Shown: in pieces, positions 30,859 to 43,622 of the stretch
Position numbering within the stretch: position 1 is the first letter of the stretch
How the letters are laid out: each line of letters begins with the position of its first letter
Program-made: the position numbers and the translations under genes
Assembly (NCBI RefSeq): GCF_905171775.1
Contig: NC_053491.1
Span: 229,452,247 to 229,516,246 of the forward strand
From: Rana temporaria
Lineage: Eukaryota; Chordata; Amphibia; Anura; Ranidae
DNA: 64,000 nucleotides
Direction: 5' to 3'
Notes under the pieces: generated by a model
Seen by the model: only the letters and a program-made list of their open reading frames with translations
Told to the model about the DNA's origin: nothing
Database searches by the model: none

Positions 30859-32505
30859 ATGGCTCCCAAGCGCAGGAAGCTAAATTTTTCACCGGCAGAG
30901 AAGCATATACTTGCTCAGGGCGTCATTAAATTTGGGCGATTTCTCCATGGCCCTGAGAGCCACACCACCACCCCGGCCAGGAGGAAGGAGATCCTTCAAA
31001 AGATCACCAATCGGATCAATGCGGCGGGGGGGGGGGGGACCAGGACCATCGCTGGAGTTAAAAAAAAAATAAATGACTTGAGGAGCGTGTCCCAGAACAA
31101 GCTGGCAACGCTGCATGCCCATACCAGGGGCACTGGAGGAGGGGGACCCTGCCCAGTCAGGATGAGTGAGGAGGAATGGGCAGTGGCCCAGTGTTTCCAC
31201 CCACAGCAGGTGGTGGGCCTGCCTGGCTTTGACAATGATCCTCTTATGAGGACAGGTAATTTTTTTGAATTTCTATCTGGTGATTAGCATGTGTGGGTGG
31301 GGGAAGGGAAGATGTGCCAAGTGTATGGATCCAACAACCTGTGATTGTTTTGTGTCCTCCCCAGATGGCCAGGAGGTTGCAGCCCCATCAGCCCAGGAGG
31401 TGGCAGCCCCATCAGCCCAGGAGGTGGCAGCCCCATCAGCCCAGGAGGTGGCAGCCCCATCAGCCCAGGAGGTGGCAGCCCCATCAGGTCACGAGGTTGC
31501 TGGCCCATCAGGTCACGAGGTTGCTGGCCCATCAGGTCAGGAGGTTGCAGGCCCATCAGGGCAGGCTGCTGCACCACCCCCAAGACAGGCTCATGCAGAG
31601 TCCCAAGAAGGGCAGGATTCGCCATGGGAGGGGAGTGCCCACAACTCCCCTAATTTGGATGTTGAGTGGGAGGAGGATGAGGGGGAGGAAGATGACAATA
31701 TTCTGATTGGGCAGGAAATAATGATGGGCCAAGATATGACCTTTGAATCATCCCCTGAGGGAACCCCACAGGCGCCCAGAAGTCAGGCCACCATCATGGG
31801 TCGCCCCTTCCAACCCTCCTCCAACATGCAGCAGCACCCATGGCTCACTCCAACTCCTCCTCCAAGGCCACAAGCCTCAGGGGCAAGTAGGATGCCGACC
31901 CCTGAAAACAGGGGGGGGTTGGTGCGTCTGCCGGTCAGTCTGTTGAGGGACAATGTCCGGCAGACCCGCAGTCTGTCTGCAATACAAAAAACAATGAGCA
32001 AGGTGGAGCGCAGCCTGGGTGCAATGAGGGAGTCACTGGGTGACGTGGCCACCAACTCCGTGGGGGTCATCACCTGTTTGTGGGACCTGAGGAACGCCAC
32101 AACAGGTGTGGCCCAGGAGGTGACTGCCCTCACCCAGGCTGTGCAGGCCAATACCCGGGCTGTGCAGGCCAATACGGCTGACATAGCTTCCTGTCTGACA
32201 AGGATAGCCGTTGCCTTGGAGGGAAGGCCAGCAGGAAGACAGACACCAGGGGAGGCTGCTTCCTCCCCTGTACAGTCCCCCCGCCCTGAAAATACTCCCT
32301 CCCCTGCACAGTCCCCCCCCCTGAAAATACTCCCTCCCCTGCACAGTCCCCCCCCCCTGAAAATACTCCCTCCCCTGCACAGACCCCCCCCCGTGAAGAT
32401 CCCCCAGTCGGCCGTGGCCGTCCCCGTGGCCGTCCCCGTGCCCGTCCCCGTGACCGTGCCCGTGCCCGTGGGCAGCCCAGAAGGAGCACTCGGCAACATC
32501 CCTAA
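30859..32505 (+). CDS. Harbinger Myb/SANT-like DNA-binding protein (frameshifted 3' end)
   Basis: Exon 1 is 30859-31255 and exon 2 starts at 31365 (donor GTAAT, acceptor CCCAG); the splice keeps frame and gives ..LMRTDGQEV... Residues 6-90 form a Myb/SANT-like domain (NFSPAEKHILAQGVIKFGRF .. RRKEILQKITNRIN .. GVKKKINDLRS), as in NAIF1 and Harbinger Myb proteins, which escort the transposase to the nucleus and to transposon ends. Exon 2 begins with 24-bp coding repeats, then an acidic stretch near 31660-31730, then P-rich sequence. Near 32300-32390, C-runs shift the frame; in the other frame the tail reads GRGRPRGRPRARPRDRARAR and stops at 32503, an AT-hook-like end. Read without a shift, the frame runs to 32572 through poly-T. 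The start ATG is the first good one. Confidence 0.82.
31371..31560 (+). repeat. 24-bp coding minisatellite in the Myb-like gene
   Basis: About eight copies of a 24-bp unit (CAGGAGGTGGCAGCCCCATC plus AGCC), encoding the octapeptide QEVAAPSA and variants (HEVAGPSG, QEVAGPSG). Two blocks differ: five A-rich copies, then three to four G-rich copies. The unit is a multiple of three, so copy changes keep frame. Confidence 0.93.
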
Positions 32506-32994
32506 TTTGCAGGGGTACTTTTTTTTTTTTTTTTTACACTGTACTTATGATTTGGTATATGTGTGTGAATGATGTGTGAATGTGGGGGGATGGCATTCCT
32601 GAAAACATAAGGGTGTCACCCTCAGTTTTGGTGGAGTAGGGATCCCCAGGACCAGGGAGAAGTCATCCTAGGTTCCTGAATGGTGTATGAATGCACAGTG
32701 ACATAATTGGAGCCGTGGCGGGGCGTTACTGCTCCCAAGTACCAAAGGGGGGGGGGTACTTGGATCTAATCCAATTCGATGTGCATGTGATGTGTCTGTG
32801 CTAGGGACCACAGTGACGTGCATTCATGCATTCTCATTGTGAGATAATTAATGTGCGTTTTGTAAATAAAAATAAACATTCTCTTTGGCATATAAGTAAT
32901 GTGCATTTATTTACCAAAATAAAGATTTAAACGTCACATAATCTCTGTGATTTGGTCTTGGCAAATCAAAAACAAAAATAGTATTAGGATGCAT

Positions 32995-34175
32995 TTACTG
33001 GGCAAAGATGCCTTCAGACAGTTGTCTCCTGATTGCCTGGCCCTCAGCAGACCGGGTAGAGGGGTTTGGGGGGGGGGGGTTGCCTGGGTGGGGGGTTAGG
33101 TCAGGAGATATCTCCACATGCATGCCCCTTCTTAATGCAAAATTGTGCAGTATGCAACATGCACCAATAATTTTGCATACAAAGTCTGGGGAATACAATA
33201 GTGTACCCCCAGTCTTGTCCAGGCATCTGAATCTTGACTTTAGCATGCCAAAAGTCCGCTCTACTATAGCCCGGGTCTGGCTGTGCACCTCATTGTATTT
33301 TCGTTCTCCGGGTGTTTGGGGGTTCCTAAAGGGGGTCATCAGGTGGGGTCCCAATGCATATCCTGAGTCACCTGTAAGGGAAAAGACAGGAGGATATTAG
33401 TCATGCATGTGCCCCTTGTGATGTCTCCATCATGGGGGGGGCATACCTGACACCAATGTCACTCACCAATCAGCCAGCTGTCTCCATACACGTTCATCTC
33501 AAAGTCTCTGTAGATCTTGGTCTGCCTTAGTATGAAACTATCATGGCACGAGCCGGGAAACTTGGCACAAACGTGACAGATGAGGCCATGTGCATCTACG
33601 ATCATCTGGACATTGATCGAATGCCAGCCTTTCCTGTTTCTGAACAGGTGTTCAGTATCATGGGGGGGCTGGAGTGCCACATGGGTGCAGTCAATCGCCC
33701 CGATGATCTTAGGAAAGCCAGCAATATTGTAAAAGTCTGTCATTGCTTGCACACGCTGGTCCTCCTGGGTGGGCATGACAAACTGGTGGCTCATGCGCCG
33801 CAGTATGGCAGGGACCGCCTGATGTAGGCATTTACTCATGGTTGACTGCACCATGCCAGCCACACCTCCAGATGCTCGCTGGAATGAGCCACTCGATAAA
33901 AAATGGAGGGTTGCCATAACTTTTTCAAGAGGTGTCAGGGCATGGGAACGTAGGGTTGGGGCGATTAGATCCTCATGAAGGAGTTGGGTGATCTCCAGGA
34001 TGGCCTCCCTATCAAATCGGTAGTTGCCGATGACCTCATAAACTGGCATTTGCCAAATATCACGGCGTGGCCGATAAACACGCGCCTGTGCCCTCATCCT
34101 CCTCCTCTGTGCCCTCCTCCTCCTTTGTGCCTGTAAGGCAGCAAGTGCCGTCAAAATCATTGCTGGTCCTGGCAT
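32995..34175 (-). CDS. HARBI1-like Harbinger transposase, two exons
   Basis: Exon 1 is 34175-33467 and exon 2 is 33371-32995, with a 95-bp intron (33466-33372; donor GTGAGT, acceptor ACAG, phase 1). The joined product is about 361 residues, close to HARBI1 length. Residues 15-40 are very basic. The DDE_Tnp_4 core includes GAIDCTH (Asp162), FPGSCHDS, then GDSGY formed across the splice (Asp238), and IVERTFGMLKSRF (Glu274). Conserved LMTPFRNP and CCILHNFALRRG follow. The start is the first ATG of the open frame. The product should cut and paste the element together with the Myb-like partner. No stop or frameshift is seen. Confidence 0.93.
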
Positions 34176-34569
34176 TTTTCAACAACAACCTTCACAACTA
34201 GAGCTGTAACCTCTAGTCACTTCCTTCTGCAAACCCTTCCACAGCATGTGTAAAATTAGGGCTGGTTTTATAATGTGGAAATTTAGTCAGAAAAACTAAC
34301 AGGTGCGCACAGGGCGGAAAATACGGCACACACACTTAATTCTGAGAATCGCCCTAACTCCCTCATTTGCATCTTTGCCTATCAAAAACAGCGGCAAGCC
34401 TAGCGTAATTTGCGCCCGGGAATGCGCAGGTGTAACTAATTTAAGTACGGCTGAAAATACGGAAATCTTTGCTTAAGTCGTTTTGACGATCGCGCGCAAA
34501 TATACGCGCCGTGTAAAATTAGAAAAATGGAGTTAAGTCTGCGTATCTCTTTTGAGAATTTGGCCCATA

Positions 34570-35114
34570 ATCTTTAGCTACAGGTCACTCTTTTACATTT
34601 TAGTGCGTGTTTAAAAAAAATTACTGTTTAGTGTATTTTCAATTCCCTCCCTAGAAAATACATTCTCCATAGGGATGAAGTGTCGTGCAATGTGCATGTA
34701 AAGAACATGTAAAATACAACAAAGTGTACCACGATAGATGAAAAGCATTTAAGTGTGAATGGGCCCTGAGGCTCTTCATGAAATCTAAAACAGCAAATAA
34801 TATAAATATTTCACACATAAACAATGAACTGTCTTATGAATGCATTTTCAGTCGGATTTTGAGATTGCAAAACAGTGTTTATATCAATTGTGACAGGTTA
34901 GCTTCAAACTGAGAGCTTTTAAGGAGTCGGTCTACTTGCCAAGGTGCATTTATAGCTGCCTGCAAAGGTTTTATTCTCACAGGAGTTGTTGTTCATCATG
35001 ACACAGAAACACACATTTTTCAGCCCCCTGAATATTCACTACACAGCTCAGTCTGTTCTAGTCCTGGTCAGGCTGGTTGTCTGGATAAAATCTTTAGTCT
35101 GTTCACACTCAAAC
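34570..35114. other. Unassigned
   Basis: Right flank of the Harbinger element; nothing recognised. Confidence 0.4.
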
Positions 35115-35116
35115 TA

Positions 35117-35313
35117 CAGGGTGGGCCATTTATATGGATACACCTTAATAAAATGGGAATGGTTGGTGATATTAACTTCCTGTTTGTGGCACATTAGTAT
35201 ATGTAAGGGGGGAAACTTTTCAAGATGGGTGGTGACCATGGCGGCCATTTTTAAGTCGGCCATTTTGAATCCAACTTTTCTTTTTGGTCTATAGATATAA
35301 ATGGCCCACCCTG
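35117..35313. mobile_element. Mariner-type MITE, 197 bp
   Basis: Ends CAGGGTGGGCCATTTATAT and ATAAATGGCCCACCCTG with TA at 35115-35116 and 35314-35315. The interior holds GGCGGCCATTTTTAAGTCGG. Too short to code for a transposase. Confidence 0.9.
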
Positions 35314-35315
35314 TA

Positions 35316-35680
35316 CACCTGTCTCTCAACAGTTGTAGAACCAGACAATAGTCCAATAGGGGCCTCCTTACCTTTCAGAGACAGACTGGCCTGGACAAAA
35401 ACTCCCAGCGGGTTCTGCTCAATTAGCTGCCTGAGTAGCAATGGCTTATACTGTAGCCCTGACTGATTTCAGGCTATTCCCATTGTGGCCAAAACATTTT
35501 CAGTTTCTGGTTAGACTTTTCCATTGGGCTACCTCTCCTAAGCTATCGGGAACGTTTTCTTCCAGTGTCATTTACCATATTTATTCTTTGACTGTCAATG
35601 CTTCTGTCATACAATCTTTACTTGTCTTAACTTGTCTAAAGATCCACAGGTAAGTCAGTGGAAGCCACACAACATATTAA
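35316..35680. other. Unassigned
   Basis: No supported feature; short ORFs only. Confidence 0.4.
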
Positions 35681-35685
35681 TATGA

Positions 35686-35963
35686 GGCCTCGTACACACG
35701 ACCGAGGAACTTGTCGTAAATGAAACATCGTTTTCCTCAACGAGTTCCTTGTCAGGCTTGTCGAGAAACTTGACAAGCTTTCTTTGCGTACACACTGTCA
35801 AGACCAAATCTCGTCGTTCTCAAAAGCGGTGACGTAAAACATGTACGACGGCACTTTAAAGGGGAAGTTTGATTCCACTGGCGCCACCCTTCTGAGCATG
35901 TACGGGTTTCTAAGCATACACACGAACGTTTATGACGAGTTCCTCGGTCGTGTGTATGAGGCC
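35686..35963. mobile_element. Palindromic MITE, GTACACACGACCGAGG ends
   Basis: Ends GGCCTCGTACACACGACCGA and CGGTCGTGTGTATGAGGCC. TATGA occurs on both sides (35681-35685 and 35964-35968), longer than the 3 bp seen at related copies. Interior: AACTTGACAAGC, GGTGACGTAAAACATGTACG. Same sub-family as 48931 and 56397. Confidence 0.85.
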
Positions 35964-35969
35964 TATGAC

Positions 35970-36328
35970 ATTCATTTTACTAAGTTCTAGGGAGCCAACT
36001 GTGTTCCCAAATATATGCATGATGTTATTCGGACAGCATACTTCAGCTCATAAAAAAAGGAGGTGGAGGAAACCTTAATTTTGAAAAATTTGACCTATGG
36101 AGCTAAGGGACCTATTACAGCACACAGGCTGACAATGTCAATCTGAGATAGAAGAATCTCCGAGACAACTAAAAAAAAAAAGTCTGACTTCTGAGTTTTA
36201 TTGGAAAGTTCCAAGCCTTCATCTCTATTTCATTTTAGTTGGCCTCAGAACTTTTCCATATTCTAAGGCAGCAAGTTAAAAAAAAAAGTTGGGGGGGAAA
36301 TCTACACTGAAGCAAAGGATAAAATCAT
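35970..36328. other. Unassigned
   Basis: Single-copy, AT-rich, no ORF; short poly-A and poly-G runs only. Confidence 0.4.
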
Positions 36329-36724
36329 TTAACCACTTCAGCCCCGGAAGAATTTACCCCCTTCCTGACCAGAGCACTTTTTGCGATTCGCTACTGCGTC
36401 GCTTTAACTGACAATTGCGCGGTCGTGCGATGTGGCTCCCAAACAAAATTGACGTCCTTTTTTCCCCACAAATAGAGCTTTCGTTTGGTGGTATTTGATC
36501 ATTCATCTCGGCGGTTTTTATTTGTTGCTCTATTAACAAATATAAAGCGACAATTTTGAAAAAAACAATATTTTTTACTTTTTGATTCAATAAAAATCAC
36601 AATTTAAAAAAACAAAACAAAAAAAAAACATGTTTTTTCTTCAGTTTAGGCCGATACATATTCTTGTACATATTTTTGGTAAAAAAAATCACAATAAGTG
36701 TATATTGATTGGTTTGCGCAAAAG

Positions 36725-37500
36725 AGGGGCGTGGCCACACAGTCTGTCTTTGCAAGTAACGTGACATGTTTGGATGCAGAGTGTTTCAAGCCTATTGCTA
36801 GGAAATTGGATATACGCTTTCATCTAGCAGTGATTCGCGGCACCGTGAGTAGGAAGATTTATCTTGCTGACCGGGGGTCCGCCGTGACCACTTTTCAGCA
36901 GTTGAGGATTTTAAAGGAAGAGTTATTTGATGTGATGCATTGCTGGATTTTACAGATTTGTTTGTGAGTGTAACCTTTGAAGTTTTAGCGTGGTGTGTCA
37001 TTAAACCTGTTTTTATGGTATCACACTATTTTGCACTTCTTTGTCTCTTCCTACCATATGTGGAGTTTTTGGAATTTATACCGAGAATATAACCTTACCA
37101 ACTGGAAAGATCTAGATTTAAAAGCTTATTTGCCAAAACACACGAGTGTGAGGCATATTGGTCTGGTGAGTGTCCATTTTGATGGGGAAGGAATCACTGA
37201 ACACTGTCTGGTGTGGTGGAAGTTCTTGAAGATCGCAAGATCCCTTATTATATGAACTCTTTTGACCTTATTTATTTCCTACATAGACTTTTTTGCACAT
37301 TGTGTGCTTCTAATTCACGTTTCTTTAATGTCACGGGTTTCTTTATGAATTTAGTTACAAATTATCACTAATATTTTTTCATCTCTATATTATATTTTTT
37401 GTGACACTGTTCATGTTTAGTAGAGTATACACATATTCATTGAGCGCTGTTTTATTTTGTTAATACCCCTGAGGGAGTATTATCACTTTATTCATTTTTA
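36725..37500. mobile_element. 776-bp insertion in E3, 7-bp duplication
   Basis: Flanked by GCAAAAG at 36718-36724 and 37501-37507. In E1 (13174-13180 area) the equivalent sequence GCGCAAAAGTTATAGCG is continuous. The insert starts GGGGCGTGGCCACAC (after an A) and ends TTATTCATTTTTA. It has no terminal inverted repeats and no clear ORF (an 89-codon frame at 36698-36967 crosses the left junction). It looks like a truncated retroelement; class unknown. Confidence 0.75.
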
Positions 37501-37593
37501 GCAAAAGTTATAGCGTCTACAAAATAGGGAATAGATTTATTGCATTTTTTTATTTAATATTTTTTTACTAGTAATAGCGGCGATCTGCGATTT

Positions 37594-38123
37594 AACTTGT
37601 ATATCTTATTTATTAATCTTTTTCAACATTACATACTTATCAGTACAAAAATACTTAAAACACAGATAAAATAAACAAACATAAACGGTCTCAATATAAC
37701 CCCTTCACAAAATGTGATTAATATTAATAGTACTGGGAAATCTCCTAACCCTATATAAAATATAATGACCCTATATCCCTCATGTTCTTAGTCCTCTCGT
37801 TAGGGGAGGAAAGATAAGACAGAAGGCGATAGAGATGAAAAATAAAAGGAGCCAGGGAAAAAGAAGAAAAAAAAAGAGAAAAAAAAAAAACACACCACAT
37901 ACCAATCCCAATAGAGATTCATAGTGCAAGGTGCATAGCAAATTTCTATGAGAAAAAGAAAAAAAAAAAAGTGATATATAATTTATATTACTTTAAGAAG
38001 GCCCCCTCTCAGCCTATATATGTGGGGGGGAAGGGGGGGGGGGAGAGTACAAGACACGCCTATCCCTCCTTCCCCAATCCCTATGGGGTTCCATAGAGCC
38101 GTGTACAATTCTATTTCCTAGTG

Positions 38124-38176
<53 letters not shown>

Positions 38177-38256
38177 AGAAAAAAAAATTGTGTATAATTT
38201 ATATTTATAATACTTTAAGAAGGCTCCCCACTCCAAGCCTATATATATATTTATAT
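37594..38256 (-). mobile_element. 663-bp retroposon-like insertion in E3, 11-bp duplication
   Basis: Flanked by ATCTGCGATTT at 37583-37593 and 38257-38267. In E1 the matching sequence GGCGATCTGCGATTTTTATT is continuous. Read on the minus strand its end has AATAAATAAGATATACAAG, suggesting a 3' end of a non-LTR element. Inside, CTTTAAGAAGGC..AGCCTATATAT occurs twice, about 220 bp apart (37992 and 38213), with a (TA)n run (38131-38173) between. No ORF. Confidence 0.72.
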
Positions 38257-38725
38257 ATCTGCGATTTTTATTGTGACTGTGACATTGTGACGGACCTATC
38301 AGACACTTTTGACACATTTTTGGGACCAATCACATTTATACAGCGATTAGCGCTATAAAACTGCACTGATTACTGTGTAAATGTGACTGGCAGGGAAAGG
38401 GGTTAACACTAGGGGGCGCTGATGGGGTTAAAGATGTTCCCTGGGAGTGATTATAACTGTAGGGGGAGGGGACTCACAAGGGGAGGAGACCGATCTGTGT
38501 TCCTCTGTACTGGGAACACACATCTGACTCCTCACCTCTGACAGGACATGGGTCCCGAGCGATGCCGCGGGCACGCACGCGCGCCCCCTAGATGGCCGGG
38601 AAGCCCAGGATGTCTTGTGACGTCCACCCAGGATGGGAGATCCCATCTGATATGGGCGGGATGTGAAGTGGTTAAATAGCATTATGTATAATGGATAACT
38701 GTATTCTGAAATCTTTTAAAGTTAA

Positions 38726-39180
38726 AGGGTTTGTAAAGGAATTTTGTTTTTTATCTTAATAGCTTCCTTTACCTTAATGCAGTGCTGTTTTCATGTCCTC
38801 ATTGTTCGTTTTTGCTCTCAAGTTGCTGTAATTCTTCTCTGATCTCCACACTTTCTGGTTGTCTGTTTCCTGATGACCACAGTACTGGGAGCTTTCTCTC
38901 TGTGGTCACTAATCAAGGAGGTGTGATTACTGTGTGTCTAAAACCCCTCAGCACCAATCAGTTTTGTTTTCCAAACCATCACTGCCCTGTATTGGCTCTA
39001 TGGCTCTGTACATCACAGAAGCAGGAAACAACATGCAAAAACGAAACTAGAAACTGCAGGTACATTATATGATTGATTTTTATCTATTTTTAATCGTTTT
39101 TAAAAGGAATCAGTTAACTATTATGTCTCTATACCCTGTAAACAGTAATTTCAGCAATTTTTTTTTCCTTTACAACTCCT
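38726..39180. mobile_element. TTAA-flanked MITE K1
   Basis: TTAA at 38722-38725 and 39181-39184; ends AGGGTTTGTAAAGGAATTTT and TTTTTTTCCTTTACAACTCC. In reverse orientation it matches 61439-61861 closely (GCTCTCAAGTTGCTGTAATT, GATCTCCACACTTTCTGG, AATCAAGGAGGTGTGATTAC, CTATACCCTGTAAACAG). No coding. Confidence 0.88.
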
Positions 39181-39184
39181 TTAA

Positions 39185-40026
<842 letters not shown>

Positions 40027-40850
40027 CAAGAAGGAGTGATCATCTTGATGTAAAACTTGTGTATGTTTGCTGTACACATACACGGATACTCCTTCCTGCT
40101 CTGCAGTGCTACACAACTGTTGTGCCTTACTGCTTTACTGCTCCTTCTCATATCGCAAGACCTTGAGTCAGCCAACTCATTACAAAAATATACTCTCTAT
40201 GTGCCTGATGTCTTATCTGAACACCTGTTAAAGTAAATGTAAACCCTAAATGAATGACATTAAGGGGTCTATGTATAAAAAAAAATCACCATGCTGATGT
40301 CTTAAAGCCTAAGTGCAGTCAAAATAAACAATAGAAAAACAATAGAAAAATCAGCACAAGGAACATAACTGACTGTACATAACGGATGTGTCCCTTGTGC
40401 TGATGCCCCTTTTTTAAGTAGAAATCCTCCCCCGTCTGCGCCCGAAGCCCACCCTTTTTTGTAGGCTATAAGAGCCTCTGGCTCTAATCACATGATTCAA
40501 AAAAATACACCCCCCCATTGGAATCCATCATCCGGTGCCCTTTATGTAGATCAGGGGGCCCCTAATGGACGGCCCACCACTGATTGCAACCAATTGACAG
40601 CTTTATTTCCCCTCCTTGCAATTTAATAACAACAACAAAAATGATACAATTTAGTGACTGATACAGTACATGCACTATGAGGTTGCTTATCCCCATAGGA
40701 GATATTTGCCCCCTTGCTCACGAAAAAAAAGGAAATGTAATTACATCAGAGTGATGTTTTATGGCCCTCTATTAGATACAAACAGGCTTTAGTAGATATA
40801 TTGTAAGCATATTTTTGAGGCTATGAGCTTTTTCTTAGAAGAGGAACAGT
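40027..40850. other. Unassigned
   Basis: No gene. It includes an imperfect inverted pair AATCAGCACAAGGAACATAA / GTGTCCCTTGTGCTGAT (about 40350-40404), perhaps part of an old foldback. Confidence 0.4.
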
Positions 40851-41523
40851 GGGCCAGATTCACGTAGAATCGCGGCGGCGTAACGTATCGTAGATACGTT
40901 ACACCGCCGCAAGTTTTCATCGCAAGTGCCTGATTCACAAAGCACTTGCGATGAAAACTACGCCCGTGGCCTCCGGCGCAAGGCGGGCCAATTCAAATGG
41001 GCGTGTGCCATTTAAATTAGGCGAGCTCCAGCGCCGGACCTACTGCGCATGCTCTGTTTCCTAACTCCCGCCGTGCTTTGCGCGCCGTGAAATCATTTTT
41101 TCGAATACTTCCGTATTCCCGGACGTGTTACGCAAACGACGTTAAATTTTACATTTCGACGCGGGAACGACGGCCATACTTTAGACAGCAATACGTTTGC
41201 TGACTAAAGTTAGGGCACCTAAAACGACGACTAACTTTGTGACGGGAAACTAGACTAGCGGCGACGTAGCGAACGCGAAAATCCGTCGGGGATCCGCCGT
41301 AACTCCTAATTTGCATACCCGACGCTGGTTTACGACGCGAACTCCCCCCAGCGGCGGCCGCGGTACTGCATCCTAAGATCCGACAGTGTAAAACTATTAC
41401 ACCTGTCGGATCTTAGGGATATTTGTGCGTAACTGATTCTATGAATCAGTCGCATAGATAGAAACAGGGATACGACAGCGTATCAGGAGAAACGCCGTCG
41501 TATCCCTTTTGTGAATCTGGCCC
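40851..41523. mobile_element. Harbinger-type MITE
   Basis: Ends GGGCCAGATTCACGTAGAAT and TTTTGTGAATCTGGCCC. The first bases match the tips of the complete Harbinger (GGGCCAAATTCTC). Interior: GCGGCGGCGTAACG, CCCCAGCGGCGGCCGCGG, a hairpin AAGATCCGACAGTG / ACCTGTCGGATCTT, GATAGAAACAGGGATACGAC. Target duplication is not clear (AGT / CGT). Confidence 0.85.
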
Positions 41524-41657
41524 CGTGATTCCTTTAAATTGGGTGTTTCATTAGACTTAATTAATGTAAACAGATGCATTAAAGTGTTTTCAAAGCCCAA
41601 ACTTCTGTTTAAGTGTTGGGTAGGATGTGTGTGTGGGTGGGGGGAAGGGCAGGTTAA

Positions 41658-42222
41658 CCACTTGCCGACTGGCTAACGCCGATATACGTTGGCAGAATGG
41701 CACGGCTGCGCAAAGCAATGTACCTGTACGTTGCTTTGAATTTGCTGCTGTGGTCCATGACCGCGGGACCGGCGGACTCTATGTCTGCCGGGTGCCCGCA
41801 ATCGTGACACAGAGCTGCAGAACGGGGAGATGTCTGTGTAAACAAGGCATTTCCCTGTTCTGCCTACTGACAGGACAGTGATCTACTGCTCCCTGTCATC
41901 GGGAGCAGTGATCACTGTCATGTCACTTGTAGCCCAGCCCCCCACAGTTAGAATCACTCCCTAGGACACACTTAGCCCCTTCGTCGCCCCCTAGTGTTTA
42001 ACCCCCTTCCCTGCCAGTGTCATTTACACAGTAATCAGTGCATTTTTATAGCACTGATCGCTGTATAAATGACAATGGTCCCAAAATAGTGTCAAAAGGA
42101 CGTCAATTTTGTTTGGGTGCAACGTCGCACAACCGTGCAATTGTCAGTTAAAGCGACGCAGTGCCGAATTGCAAAAAATGCTCTGGTCAGGAAGGGGGTA
42201 AATTCTTCCGGGGCTGAAGTGG
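41658..42222. mobile_element. TTAA-flanked element E4
   Basis: TTAA at 41654-41657 and 42223-42226; ends CCACTTGCCGACTGG and CCGGGGCTGAAGTGG. It shares GCCGATATACGTTGGCAGAA and GCCCCCTAGTGTTTAACCCC with E2. It is shorter (565 bp), missing the central AT-rich part of E2. Confidence 0.82.
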
Positions 42223-42226
42223 TTAA

Positions 42227-43029
<803 letters not shown>

Positions 43030-43149
43030 TAATGAATTGAATGATAAAGGTGATATAGATATTGTCCGCCATAGAATACCATCACCAGATGATTGATGGC
43101 AAGTTGGGGCGGAAAACCACAAATAGAGATTTCTTTTGGTGGTATTTAA

Positions 43150-43618
43150 AGGGGTTCTAAGTGGTACATTTTTTTTCCCTAAATAGCTTCCTTACCTTAG
43201 TGCAGTCCTCCTTCACTTACCTCATCCTTCCATTTCGCTTTTAAATGTCCTTATTTCTTCTGAGAAATCCTCACTTCCTGTTCTTCTGTATGTAACTCCA
43301 CACAGTAATGCAAGGCTTTCTCCCTGGTGTGAAGTGTCATGCTCGCCCCCTCCCTTGGACTACAGGAGAGTCATGACGCCCACTAACACACAGCTCCTTT
43401 CTCTATCTGCAACGTCCTGCAGTCCAAGGGAGCACGACACTTCACACCAGGGAGAAAGCCTTGCATTACTGTGTGGAGTTACAGATAGAAGAACAGGAAG
43501 TGAGGATTTATCAGAAGAAATAAGGACATTTAAAAGCAAAATTGAAGGATGAGGTAAGTGAAGGAAGACTGTAAAGGAAGCTATTTAGGGGGAAAAAAAT
43601 TGTACCTTTACAACCCCT
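43150..43618. mobile_element. TTAA-flanked MITE G (copy 2), uninterrupted
   Basis: TTAA at 43146-43149 and 43619-43622; ends AGGGGTTCTAAGTGG and ACCTTTACAACCCCTT. A large palindrome: CTTCACTTACCTCATCCTTC, CACTTCCTGTTCTTCTG and their complements. It provides the empty site for the nested MITE at 14701. Confidence 0.88.
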
Positions 43619-43622
43619 TTAA

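Larger units (their letters stand above)
30122..34566. mobile_element. Complete Harbinger transposon with two genes
   Basis: Inverted ends GGGCCAAATTCTCAAA and TTTGAGAATTTGGCCC with ATA at 30119-30121 and 34567-34569 (3-bp duplication). Subterminal regions resemble each other inverted (AAGTTACGG-type, GTAAGGC-type and TGCGCA-type segments). Inside are two convergent genes: a Myb/SANT-like protein (plus) and a HARBI1-like transposase (minus), the standard vertebrate Harbinger pair. The transposase looks intact and the ends are perfect over 16 bp, so the insertion is likely young. Confidence 0.93.
36333..38671. mobile_element. TTAA-flanked element E3 with two insertions
   Basis: TTAA at 36329-36332 and 38672-38675; ends CCACTTCAGCCCCGGAAG and GGATGTGAAGTGG. 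It has the family landmarks CCTTCCTGACCAGAGCA, CGCGGTCGTGCGATG, TTGGTTTGCGCAAAAG, AAGTTATAGCGTCTACAAAA and GGCAGGGAAAGGGGTTAA. Insertions at 36725-37500 and 37594-38256 break it into three parts. Confidence 0.85.

Noticed and set aside
31293..31706. 137-codon plus-strand frame made of repeated RRWQPHQP
   Set aside because: It is an alternative phase of the 24-bp coding repeat; exon 1 splices into the other frame.
31783..32499. 238-codon minus-strand open frame
   Set aside because: It is antisense to the Myb-like exon 2, with GT-rich low-complexity sequence and no domain.
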